NCBI GenBank assembly: GCA_963836015.1
Contig: CAWIIF010000004.1
Span: 744,001-808,000 of the forward strand
DNA length: 64,000 nucleotides
From: CAWCDJ01 sp963836015
GTDB lineage: Bacteria > Acidobacteriota > Terriglobia > Bryobacterales > Bryobacteraceae
Direction of reading: 5' to 3'
The notes beneath the pieces were generated by a model, which did not search any database, was not told where the DNA came from, and saw nothing but the letters and a program-made list of their open reading frames with translations. The position numbers were made by a program, and so were the translations under genes. Shown here piece after piece: positions 50,993 to 59,258 of the stretch. The first letter of the stretch is position 1. The number at the start of each line of letters is the position of its first letter.

Positions 50993-52062
50993 GCCGGAAC
51001 CCGTATGCGCAGGCTGGTGCCCTTCGAGCCGTCCCGCTCCAGGGTGCCGCCCAGCGCCTCCACCCGCTCGCGCATGCCGCGCAGCCCATTGCCTTCTTCG
51101 AGGCGGCCGCCTCGCCCGTCGTCGGCGATGGTCAGCTCGCAGAACGCCTCGCTCCGCGCGAGCGTCAGCCGGCACGCCGTGGCTTCCGCGTGCCGCACGA
51201 TGTTGGTGACACTCTCGCGCAAGGCGAGGCCCAGCACCCCTTCCTGCGCCGGCGATAGCGGAGCTTCCTCGACCGACGCTTCCAGCCGGATCCCGGCCGA
51301 TTCCAGCGCCCGCCGCGCCTCGTCAAGCTCGCTGCGGAATCCTGCCGAGCGGTACCCTCGCACCGCGTGGCGCACCTGTTGCAGGGCGTCGCGGGAAATC
51401 CGCTCGACCTCGCGAATCTCCTCCGCCGCCCGCTCCGGCGCCGTGGCGGTCAGCCGCGAAGCCAGCTCCGACTTCAGGATGATCACCGAAAGCGTGTGGC
51501 CCAGCAGATCGTGCAGATCGCGGGCGATGCGCTCGCGCTCCGCCACCTTGGCCATGTGCTCGGCCTCCTCCTGCGCCATCAGCAGTTTCCCTGTCAACCG
51601 CCGCCGCTGGCATTGCTGGATCACCGTCGAGCCGATCAGCGCCGAGAAGACGACTGCCGAGATCCACACCGGCATCTCCCATCGCAAGACCCAGGCGGCC
51701 GCCCCGGCCACGGCGAGCAGCGCGATCAACCACCGGTAGGCGATTCGCGATTCGAAAGCTTTGCCCAGGTACGACGCGCCGTAGACGAACAGCACCGTTC
51801 CCCCGGGATTGCTTCCGCAGGTCAACACTCCCAGCAGCACGAACGCTCCGACCACCCACAGGGTGCGCGCGCCCTTCAGCCAATACCCCGCGAAATAGAG
51901 CGGCAGCGCGACCGCCATCTCGACCACCACCAGCACCCGATCTTGCGTGGAACCGTGGAACAGAAACGGCGGCAAGAGCAGTCCGAAGAAATAGACCAGG
52001 TAGACGTACGGCGTCCAATCCAGCTCTTCCGGCAGCAGCCGCCATTTCTTTCGCTTTGGCAT
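50989..52062 (-). CDS. DesK/YvfT-type sensor histidine kinase
   Basis: A 357-residue membrane kinase with five or six hydrophobic helices in the first 150 residues and no extracellular domain. The HisKA_3 motif RERIARDLHDLLGHTLSVI carries the phosphoacceptor His (about 185). The ATPase domain has RESVTNIVRHAEAT and IADDGRGG. It begins 4 nt after the permease stop, so it is co-transcribed with the transporter and the regulator. Confidence 0.93.
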   Translation of the reverse strand: MPKRKKWRLLPEELDWTPYVYLVYFFGLLLPPFLFHGSTQDRVLVVVEMAVALPLYFAGYWLKGARTLWVVGAFVLLGVLTCGSNPGGTVLFVYGASYLGKAFESRIAYRWLIALLAVAGAAAWVLRWEMPVWISAVVFSALIGSTVIQQCQRRRLTGKLLMAQEEAEHMAKVAERERIARDLHDLLGHTLSVIILKSELASRLTATAPERAAEEIREVERISRDALQQVRHAVRGYRSAGFRSELDEARRALESAGIRLEASVEEAPLSPAQEGVLGLALRESVTNIVRHAEATACRLTLARSEAFCELTIADDGRGGRLEEGNGLRGMRERVEALGGTLERDGSKGTSLRIRVPA

Positions 52063-52066
52063 TTCT

Positions 52067-52825
52067 CTATCCGTACATCTTCCCGCGTTCGCGCGAGTTT
52101 CCCAACCACGCCACGCCCGCGAAGATCAGGGTGAAGCCAACCAGCGCGCCTACGTGCTCTACGGTGGCTCCCCGGGTTGGGGCGCCCAGCACCCCCAGCG
52201 CGATCTGCGCGAAATGATAGGTCGGCAGGAAGGGCGCCGCCTGTTGGATCCCGGCGGGCAGGAAATCCAGGGGTATCCAGAGGCCCGCCAGGAACGCCAG
52301 CGGCAGATAAATCATGTTGACCGTGGCCGGCGCCGAGTTGGGACCCGCGAAGCAGCCGATCGCCAGGCCCAGCGCGCAGAAAGGCACCGCGCCCGCCACC
52401 AGCACGCCGCCCAGCCGCAGCCACTGGTCCCACGGCATCCGCACGCCGCCAAATGCCGCGCCCAAGCTGAACAGCAGGGTTACCGAAATCGCGCCGAACG
52501 CCAGCGACACCGCCGCCTTCGCCAGAAAATAGGCCGCCGGCGGCATGGGGCTGGCGCGCTTCACTTCGAGCCATCCCAGGCCGCGCTCCACCGCCACCCC
52601 CACACCGAAGGCATACAGCGACGCGCCCATCACCGCAAACGCGCCGTAAGTAGCCAGCAGGTAGCGCGCCATCGGCATGGCCGCGGCTCCCAGCGGACGG
52701 CGCCCCATCGCCAGCCCGAAGAAGGCGTAGAACATCAGCGGGAACAACACCGTGGACAACGAATATTGCTTCATCCGCAGCAGCTTCAGAAACTCGTTGC
52801 GGGCTTCCATCCAATAAACGCGCAT
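52067..52825 (-). CDS. ABC-2 type transporter permease
   Basis: A 252-residue membrane protein with about six hydrophobic helices and the ABC-2 pattern: a cytosolic N-terminus (EARNEFLKLLRMKQYSL), RASPMPPAAYFLAKA, then PLAFLAGLWIPLDFLP and LPTYHFAQIALGVL. It pairs with the ATPase 1 nt upstream to export a drug, lipid or peptide not identified. Together with the kinase and regulator it matches the YvfRSTU layout of Bacillus. Confidence 0.92.
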   Translation of the reverse strand: MRVYWMEARNEFLKLLRMKQYSLSTVLFPLMFYAFFGLAMGRRPLGAAAMPMARYLLATYGAFAVMGASLYAFGVGVAVERGLGWLEVKRASPMPPAAYFLAKAAVSLAFGAISVTLLFSLGAAFGGVRMPWDQWLRLGGVLVAGAVPFCALGLAIGCFAGPNSAPATVNMIYLPLAFLAGLWIPLDFLPAGIQQAAPFLPTYHFAQIALGVLGAPTRGATVEHVGALVGFTLIFAGVAWLGNSRERGKMYG

Positions 52826-52826
52826 G

Positions 52827-53540
52827 TCAGGCCACCTCCTCTTCTTTCAGAATCGAAAGGAACGCATCCTCCAGACCGGTCGACGCGGTGCGCGCCTTGA
52901 TCTCGGTGGGCGTGCCTTCCGCAATGATCCGGCCCTTCTGGATCACCATCACGCGGTTCGCCAGCGCGTCCGCCTCTTCTATGTAATGGGTGGTCAGCAG
53001 GACGCTGCCGCCGCGCGCCACGAAAGCGCGGATGCGCGTCCACAAGGCCCGCCGGGCCTCCACGTCGAGTCCCACGGTCGGCTCGTCCAGAAACAGCAGG
53101 TCGGGGTTTCCGCAGATCGCCAGCGCGAACAGGGCGCGCTGCTTCTGCCCCCCCGAGAGATCGCCGAACAGCCGGTTCTCGATCCCGGCCAGCCCCGCCG
53201 CTTCGACGACTTCGGCGAACGGCAGCGGGTGCGGGTAGTAGCTCGAAAACAGCTCGATGTGCTCCCGCACCTTGATGGTCTCGGGCACCTTGGCCACCTG
53301 CAGCTGCGCTCCGCGCCGCACTTTCGCAGCGTGGCTCGCCGGATGATGCCCGAAGATCGACGCGCTCCCCGAATCCGCCGAGGCCAGCCCTAGCAGGATC
53401 CTCACCGCCGTCGTTTTACCCGCCCCGTTCGGACCGAGCAGGGCGACCAGCTCCCCGCGCTCGATCGTGAGATCGATTCCCCTCAGCGCCGCCACGTCCC
53501 CGTAGTTCTTGGTGACGCCGCGTAATTCCGCGACCGGCAT
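52827..53540 (-). CDS. ABC transporter ATP-binding protein
   Basis: A 237-residue ATPase with Walker A LGPNGAGKTT (about 35-44), a Q-loop region, the signature LSGGQKQR (about 128-135), Walker B LLFLDEPTVGLD and the switch His in LLTTHYIEEAD. It powers the ABC-2 permease downstream. ATG 53540 starts the four-gene unit ATPase, permease, kinase, regulator. The 81 bp between it and the ADOP permease stop holds no evident terminator. Confidence 0.95.
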   Translation of the reverse strand: MPVAELRGVTKNYGDVAALRGIDLTIERGELVALLGPNGAGKTTAVRILLGLASADSGSASIFGHHPASHAAKVRRGAQLQVAKVPETIKVREHIELFSSYYPHPLPFAEVVEAAGLAGIENRLFGDLSGGQKQRALFALAICGNPDLLFLDEPTVGLDVEARRALWTRIRAFVARGGSVLLTTHYIEEADALANRVMVIQKGRIIAEGTPTEIKARTASTGLEDAFLSILKEEEVA

Positions 53541-53621
53541 GTTGTTACCTCCAATGCCGATCTTGCGCTTCTCCCCGGCCGCCGCCCAGTGGAGATTGTC
53601 AGGGATCTCGTATGACGAATG

Positions 53622-56228
53622 TCACTCCGTCCGCAGCGCGACCGCCGGATCCACCCGCGCCGCGCGCCGGGCCGGAATCCACGCCGCGGTGGCCGCTGCG
53701 ATCGCGAGTGCGACCACGGCGGTCCCCAGCGCCACCGGGTCTCCCGGCGCCGTTTCGAAAAGCAGCCCCTTGACCGTACGGGCCAGCGCCAGCGAACCCG
53801 CGACCCCCGCCGCCGCGCCCACGCCCGTCCAGACCCCCGCGTGCCTCTCGATCGCCATCGCGATATCCCAGGGCCGCGCACCGATCGCCATCCGGACTCC
53901 GATCTCGCGCGTCTGCTGCGTCACCAGGAACGACAGCACTCCGTATAGCCCCACGGCTGCCAGCAGAAGGCCGAAGCCCGCGAACAGCGCGATCAGCATC
54001 GCCACGAATCGCGGCCGGTCGTTGTATCTCCCGATCCGCGCCTCCATCGTGCCGATCTCGACGGGCAGCGTCGGGTCGAGCGCCGCCATCTCGCGGCGGA
54101 TCCATCGCGTGAGGGTCGCTCCGTCGAGCGGCGACCGGAACACCGCCACTATGCTGCGACTCATCTGGCCGGAACCGTTCATCCGCAGCCGGTAATACTC
54201 CGGGTCCGACCGCCCCTCCAGGCCGTTGTTCTTGGCATCCGCTGCCACTCCGACCACCTCGCACCAACGCCCTTCGCCCCCTTCCAGGTCGAGCTGCTGC
54301 CCAATCGGGTTTTCGCTTCCGAACAGCCTGTGCGCGAGCGTGGAGCTCAGAATGAGCGGCGATTCTCCGGCCGCGCGCTCCTGTTCGTGGAAGCCGCGGC
54401 CCGCCACAATCGGAATCCCCATCGCGCGGAAATAGCCGGGCGTCACCCAGCGGAACAGCACCATCCCGCCATTGGCCGCCACCGGCCCGTGTCCGGCGAT
54501 CCGGATGTTCGAGTACGGCCGCCCCATGGCGCCGCGCGGAGGCACCGAATCGCTGAGGGCGAACTCCCCTCCGCCGGGAATCTGGCGGAGCCGCGCTTCC
54601 ACCTCCTGGAAAAACGCCGCCTGCGCGCCCGCCGCCCGGTAGCGCTGCCGCCGCAGCGTGAACGAGGCCGTCACCACACGCTCCGGACGGAAGCCCAGCG
54701 GCTGGCTCTCCAGCTTCCACAGGCTGCGCGCGAACAATGAAGCGCCCGTCAGCAGCACCAGCGAGATGGCCACCTGCGCCGCTACCAGTGATTTGCGGAA
54801 GAGCGTGCGCGCCGCGGTGGCGCGTCCGCCCGACAGCCATTCGGCTCGCGGCCGCTCGATCACCGGCGCCAGGCCGAACAGCAGCGCCGCCGCCCCCGAG
54901 GCCGCCAGCGCGAACAGCAGCGCGCGCAGGTCGATGCGGGCTTGCTCCAGCCGCATCATCCCGTCCGGCGCCAGCGCCACGAAAGTCCGCAGCAGCGCCC
55001 AGGCCACTCCGCATCCGGCCGCGCCGCCCGCCAGCCCCAGCATCAGGCTCTCGGTCATCATCTGCCGGATCAGCCGGCCGCGCCCGGCGCCGATGGCCGC
55101 CCGCATCGCCAGTTCCCGCCGCCGCGCCGCGGCCCGCGCCAAAAGCAGGTTGGCCACGTTCGCGCAGGCCAGCAGCAACAGCCCCAGCACCGCTCCCATC
55201 AACATCCACGACGCTGCTTTGACTTCGTGAATCTGCCGGTCGCGCAGCGATTGCACCACCAGCCGCACTTCCGAGCGCAGCGTTGCCGGCACGTCCGTCC
55301 GCAGGCTCTCCTCATACAGCGGGAGCATCCGCTGGCGTGCCTGCTCGATCGAAACGCCTTCCCGCAGGCGCGCAAAAGTCCGCAGAAACGAATTCGCGTT
55401 GGCCGCGCGCGGAAGCGACGCGTCCAACTGCTCCGGCAGCATCAGGTCCGCCGGGCCCAGTTGCGGCATTTCGAAACCCCGCGGCAACACGCCGATCACG
55501 CGCGCCGGGCTATCGTCGATCGTGATGGTTTGCCCCACGGCCTTCGGATCGCCGCCGAACCTCTTCTGCCATTGAGCATAAGAGAGCAGGGCCACCCGAG
55601 GCGCACCCGGTCGATCGTCATCGGCCGTGAAATCCCGCCCGATGGCGGGCGCCACGCCGAGGGTCTTCAGGAAATTCGCCTCCACCCGGGCACACGTGAC
55701 CTGCTCCGGCGCGTCCCCCTGGATCAGGTCGCACTGTCCCTCGGGCCGCAGCGAGGTCATCGACTGGAACGCCGTCTGCCGCCGCCGCCAGTCCAGGTAG
55801 CTGCTCACGACGTTGAATTCGTTGTTATCAACCGGCCCGAAGAATCCCACCGAGACCAGTTGCTCGTCGTGCGGATAGGGCAATGGGCGGAACAAGAGCG
55901 GATCCACGACGCTGAAGACCGCCGCCGATGCGCCCACCCCGATCGCGATGGTGGCGAGCGCTACCAGCGAAAACCCCGGCGCCTTACGGAATCCGCGGGC
56001 GGCATACCGCGCGTCCTGCACGACGCCTTCGATCCACGTGTTGATGTGCACCGCGCGCACCTGTTCGAGCGTTCTGAGGGAGCTTCCGAATTGCCTCCTG
56101 GCGGCATCGCGCGCTTCTTCGGGAGCGGCTCCCCGCTCCTGGTTCCACGCCTCGCGCATTGCGAGATGGCTCTCGATTTCGTCACGCCACTCGGCTTCGC
56201 GTTTGCCCCTGCCGAAGATCCACTTCAT
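53622..56228 (-). CDS. ADOP-type FtsX/MacB-like ABC permease
   Basis: An 868-residue membrane protein of the kind that is abundant in acidobacteria. A soluble prefix domain (about 1-80, EAEWRDEIESHLAMREAWN) leads to TM1 (about 90-112), a large MacB_PCD periplasmic domain and an FtsX segment near 380-500. A second PCD half and a final FtsX segment (about 770-868, TREIGVRMAIGARPWDIA) follow. No ATPase is fused; the one at 52827 belongs with its own ABC-2 permease, so the partner here is unknown. ATG 56228 overlaps the PadR stop (ATGA). Confidence 0.92.
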   Translation of the reverse strand: MKWIFGRGKREAEWRDEIESHLAMREAWNQERGAAPEEARDAARRQFGSSLRTLEQVRAVHINTWIEGVVQDARYAARGFRKAPGFSLVALATIAIGVGASAAVFSVVDPLLFRPLPYPHDEQLVSVGFFGPVDNNEFNVVSSYLDWRRRQTAFQSMTSLRPEGQCDLIQGDAPEQVTCARVEANFLKTLGVAPAIGRDFTADDDRPGAPRVALLSYAQWQKRFGGDPKAVGQTITIDDSPARVIGVLPRGFEMPQLGPADLMLPEQLDASLPRAANANSFLRTFARLREGVSIEQARQRMLPLYEESLRTDVPATLRSEVRLVVQSLRDRQIHEVKAASWMLMGAVLGLLLLACANVANLLLARAAARRRELAMRAAIGAGRGRLIRQMMTESLMLGLAGGAAGCGVAWALLRTFVALAPDGMMRLEQARIDLRALLFALAASGAAALLFGLAPVIERPRAEWLSGGRATAARTLFRKSLVAAQVAISLVLLTGASLFARSLWKLESQPLGFRPERVVTASFTLRRQRYRAAGAQAAFFQEVEARLRQIPGGGEFALSDSVPPRGAMGRPYSNIRIAGHGPVAANGGMVLFRWVTPGYFRAMGIPIVAGRGFHEQERAAGESPLILSSTLAHRLFGSENPIGQQLDLEGGEGRWCEVVGVAADAKNNGLEGRSDPEYYRLRMNGSGQMSRSIVAVFRSPLDGATLTRWIRREMAALDPTLPVEIGTMEARIGRYNDRPRFVAMLIALFAGFGLLLAAVGLYGVLSFLVTQQTREIGVRMAIGARPWDIAMAIERHAGVWTGVGAAAGVAGSLALARTVKGLLFETAPGDPVALGTAVVALAIAAATAAWIPARRAARVDPAVALRTE

Positions 56229-56548
56229 GCGAACCTCAGCACTTTCTGGACGCCCTTGGCCACCGCCGCCCAGTTGGATTCCTCTTCCCCGAGGCGCCGC
56301 CTGCCGCCCTCGGTCAGGCTGTAGAATCGCGCTTTGCGTCCGTTGGGAGTCGTGCGCCACTCGCCGCGGATCAGCTTTTGCTTTTCCATGCGGTGCAGGG
56401 CCGGGTAGAGCGACCCCTCTTCCATTCGCAGAAGCCCGCCGGATGCCGTCTGGACGTGCAGCGTGATGCCGAACCCGTGGTTCGGGTCGCGCTCGAGTGT
56501 TTTCAGAATGAGAAGTTCGAGAGTGCCCTGCAGCTGGTCGCGTCCCAT
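56225..56548 (-). CDS. PadR-family transcriptional regulator
   Basis: A 107-residue winged-helix repressor: LQGTLELLILKTLERDPNHGFGI (in part), MEEGSLYPALHRMEKQKLI and RKARFYSLTEGGRRRL. PadR proteins of this short class regulate the adjacent permease. The two genes overlap by 4 nt. ATG 56548 is preceded by GGGGG, which lies next to and partly inside a perfect palindrome (56556-56571), the probable operator. Confidence 0.94.
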   Translation of the reverse strand: MGRDQLQGTLELLILKTLERDPNHGFGITLHVQTASGGLLRMEEGSLYPALHRMEKQKLIRGEWRTTPNGRKARFYSLTEGGRRRLGEEESNWAAVAKGVQKVLRFA

Positions 56549-56555
56549 GAATGCC

Positions 56556-56571
56556 CCCTAGACTTCTAGGG
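56556..56571 (-). promoter_or_regulatory. Candidate PadR operator overlapping the ribosome site
   Basis: CCCTAGA-CT-TCTAGGG is a perfect 7-bp inverted repeat with a 2-nt gap, 7 bp upstream of the padR ATG. On the minus strand the right arm runs into GGGGG, the ribosome site. Binding of the PadR dimer would block transcription of padR and the ADOP permease, giving negative autoregulation. Confidence 0.6.
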
Positions 56572-56613
56572 TAGCATGTGGGGCAGGCCTCCTGGCCTGC
56601 CCTATCCGCGCGC

Positions 56614-57627
56614 TCAGTTCCGCCGCTTCAACGTCGGACGTTCGTCCTGGTCGGTCTTTTGAGGATTGCCATCGGGATCCTCGCCGGGCGTTCCATTGCC
56701 CTCCCGGCGGTGCAGGGTCGGCCGGCCATCGTCCTGCTTCTCCGGCTGGCGGCGGTTCTCGATCACGGCCAGCCGCGCCTTCACGTCATTGAACTCGGAG
56801 GTGTTCAGAACATACTCTTCCCGGGGAGCGAGATCGTCCTGGATTTCCTTCTGCGCCGCCGCGATCCGGTCTTCGGTCATGGGATGAGTCGAGAAGACCT
56901 TGGACAGGGCGCCCGGCTTCCGCTTCTCCAGGGTCTCCAATTTTTCGAAGAAGTCCACGAATGCCGTCGGATCGTAGCCGGTTTTGTACATGTACTGAAG
57001 CCCCAGGTGGTCGGCCTCCGCTTCGAATGCCCGCGAGAACCTCAGGAACCCCAGCGGTACGATCGCTCCCGCCCCCTGGTAGATCGCATACCCCGCCCAT
57101 CCGCCCATGAAGATCAATGGAATGGTGGCGTAGTTCGCCAGCTCTCCCCGCGTCGCCTGCCGCGTGCCATGGCGCGCGGCTACGTGCGCGATCTCGTGCG
57201 CCATGACGCCTGCCAGTTCGGCTTCGTTGTTCGCTTTGAGAATCAGCCCCGTATTGACGAAGAAGAAGCCGCCCGGCAGCGCGAATGCGTTCACTTCTTC
57301 CGAGTCCACGACCTTGATCGTGAAGGGGACTTTCGCGTCGGAGTTGCGCACCAGGTTCTGGCCGACGCGGTTGACGTATTCCGCCACCACCGGATCGTCC
57401 ACGATCTTCGCCTGGCGCTCCACCTCCTGCGCCATTTGTTTGCCCAGTGCGATCTCCCTCTCCAGGGAGTAGAAGTTGACGCCCTTGCCTACGTCGCGAT
57501 TGCCGATCTCGTCCGGATCGTTCTTCTTGTCTTTCTTGTCTTTCTTGTCTTTCGCGACGCCGGCGGTGACCATCAGGCAGGCGGCCAGCGCCAGCCCGGC
57601 TGTATTCCGCAGGAATGTTGTCCTCAC
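56614..57627 (-). CDS. M48-family exported metalloprotease
   Basis: A 337-residue protein with a signal peptide (about 1-25). After a short KDKKDKKDKKND tract comes the peptidase: the zinc motif HEIAH (AGVMAHEIAHVAARHG), the later EAEADHLGLQYM with the third ligand Glu, and STHPMTEDRI. It resembles BepA/YfgC-type quality-control proteases but has no C-terminal TPR; the end is charged and Pro-rich. Start GTG 57627 has a strong GGGAGGGG site; the longer frame to 57648 does not. It is divergent from tgt, 128 bp between starts. Confidence 0.9.
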   Translation of the reverse strand: MRTTFLRNTAGLALAACLMVTAGVAKDKKDKKDKKNDPDEIGNRDVGKGVNFYSLEREIALGKQMAQEVERQAKIVDDPVVAEYVNRVGQNLVRNSDAKVPFTIKVVDSEEVNAFALPGGFFFVNTGLILKANNEAELAGVMAHEIAHVAARHGTRQATRGELANYATIPLIFMGGWAGYAIYQGAGAIVPLGFLRFSRAFEAEADHLGLQYMYKTGYDPTAFVDFFEKLETLEKRKPGALSKVFSTHPMTEDRIAAAQKEIQDDLAPREEYVLNTSEFNDVKARLAVIENRRQPEKQDDGRPTLHRREGNGTPGEDPDGNPQKTDQDERPTLKRRN

Positions 57628-57755
57628 GGACCCCTCCCGAGGCCGCAATCGCGGCTAATTCGACGTTACTCCCGCCGGAGCAGCTTGAACATACGGCAAC
57701 TTCAGTACGCGCGGTGCCTGTCATAAAGCCGCGTGTCTGCCTTTACAATCAAGGA

Positions 57756-58895
57756 TTGAGGCAGATCTCTTTTGAAGTCGTCGCGGAGTGCTCCTCGACG
57801 CGCGCCCGCGCGGGGCTGCTCCATACTCCCCACGGAACCATCGAAACCCCCGTGTTTATGCCCGTGGGTACCCAGGCTACGGTGAAAGGGCTGACCCAGC
57901 GTGATTTAGCGGAAGATCTCGAGGTCCCCATCCTGCTGGCCAATACGTATCATCTTTATCTGCGTCCCGGCCACGAGCTCATCCGGAAGCTGGGTGGCCT
58001 GCACCGCTTCATGTCCTGGCCCAACGCCATCCTCACGGATTCCGGCGGCTTCCAGGTCTTCAGTCTCAGTGGTATGCGAAAGATCACCGACCACGGCGTG
58101 GTCTTCCAGTCCCACCTCAACGGCGATCTCCACACCTTCACTCCCGAATCCACGGTAGACGTGCAGCTTGCCTACGGCAGCGATATCCTCATGGTGCTCG
58201 ACGAGTGTCCGGAATACCCCGTCAGCCACGAATATGCGCGGGAAAGCATGCACCGCACCGTGCGTTGGGCGCGCCAGGCGCACACTCACTTCCTCGGCCG
58301 CATCGCCCAGAGCCCCACTCGCCACGCGCTCTTCCCCATCGTTCAGGGATCCATGTTCCCCGACCTGCGCCGGGAATGCGCCTCCGCGCTGCTCGATCTC
58401 GACGCCGACGGCTACGCCATCGGCGGCCTTTCGGTCGGCGAACCCCGCCCCCTCAGCATGGAGGTGGTGGAAGCCACGGAGGACATCCTGCCGCGTTCCC
58501 GCCCGCGCTATGCCATGGGTGTCGGGATGCCCGCAGAGCTGCCCGAGTACGTGGCCCGCGGGGTCGACATGATGGATTGCGTGCTCCCCACACGCAACGC
58601 GCGCAACGGATACCTGTTCACTTCCGAGGGCCGCATCATCATCAAACACACGCGGTATAAGGATGATGAGCGCCCACTCGACGAGAATTGCGAGTGCTAT
58701 ACTTGTAAAAGCTACTCCCGAGCATACCTTCGCCACCTGTTCCAGTCCGGGGAGATTTTATATGCCGTACTGGCCACCCGCCACAATATCAGGCGGTACC
58801 TTGACATCATGCGTGAGATTAGGCACGCTATAATATCGGGTTCATTTCCAGAATACTTGAGGTGTGTTCGTTCGGCGTCTGAGGATGCCGGATGA
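57756..58895 (+). CDS. tgt: tRNA-guanine transglycosylase
   Basis: A 379-residue enzyme that swaps G34 for preQ1 in queuosine-family tRNAs. Motifs: HTPHGTIETPVFMPVGTQATVKGLT (in part), ILTDSGGFQVFSL, VLDECPEYP, VQGSMFPDLR, GVDMMDCVLPTRNARNG with the nucleophile Asp, and the zinc site CECYTCKSYSRAYLRHL. The start is unclear: TTG 57756 with AAGGA just upstream is taken; no in-frame ATG lies near the conserved ISFEVVA. A TACAAT (57744-57749) could be its -10. The yajC start overlaps the stop (ATGA). Confidence 0.94.
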   Translation: MRQISFEVVAECSSTRARAGLLHTPHGTIETPVFMPVGTQATVKGLTQRDLAEDLEVPILLANTYHLYLRPGHELIRKLGGLHRFMSWPNAILTDSGGFQVFSLSGMRKITDHGVVFQSHLNGDLHTFTPESTVDVQLAYGSDILMVLDECPEYPVSHEYARESMHRTVRWARQAHTHFLGRIAQSPTRHALFPIVQGSMFPDLRRECASALLDLDADGYAIGGLSVGEPRPLSMEVVEATEDILPRSRPRYAMGVGMPAELPEYVARGVDMMDCVLPTRNARNGYLFTSEGRIIIKHTRYKDDERPLDENCECYTCKSYSRAYLRHLFQSGEILYAVLATRHNIRRYLDIMREIRHAIISGSFPEYLRCVRSASEDAG

Positions 58896-59230
58896 TCTCC
58901 CCATTTGGTCACAACGTGATCTTTAATCTTCTATTGCAAACGCCGTCGGGCGGCTCCCAACTGGGCATGATGCTGCCCATCCTCCTCATCTTCGGAATCT
59001 TCTATTTTTTGTTGTTCCTCCCCATGCAGCGGCAGCGAAAACAGCAGCAGAAGATGCTGACGGGGCTGCAGAACGGGAACACGGTGGTGACCAGCGGCGG
59101 CATCGTGGGAACCATTGTTGCCGTTGAGCCGGATGATACCCTGGTGTTACGCGTAAAGCCGGACAACGTGAAGATCCAGGTGACGCGGAGCTCGGTTTCG
59201 AGCTTGGTGTCGGGTGAAGCGAAGAAGTAG
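58892..59230 (+). CDS. yajC: Sec translocon accessory subunit YajC
   Basis: A 112-residue inner-membrane protein with one hydrophobic helix (about 25-45, MLPILLIFGIFYFLLFLPM) followed by a basic QRKQQQKM stretch and a small beta domain (LQNGNTVVTSGGIVGTIV). It joins SecDF in the holotranslocon. ATG 58892 overlaps the tgt stop; the tgt-yajC-secD-secF order is the classical one. Confidence 0.95.
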   Translation: MISPFGHNVIFNLLLQTPSGGSQLGMMLPILLIFGIFYFLLFLPMQRQRKQQQKMLTGLQNGNTVVTSGGIVGTIVAVEPDDTLVLRVKPDNVKIQVTRSSVSSLVSGEAKK

Positions 59231-59258
59231 GATTATCAGAAGCAGGCTCTAAACTCCC

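Noticed and set aside
57524..57556. 9-bp tandem repeat (cttgtcttt units)
   Set aside because: It encodes the short KDKK tract of the M48 protease; three units only, not a CRISPR or regulatory repeat.
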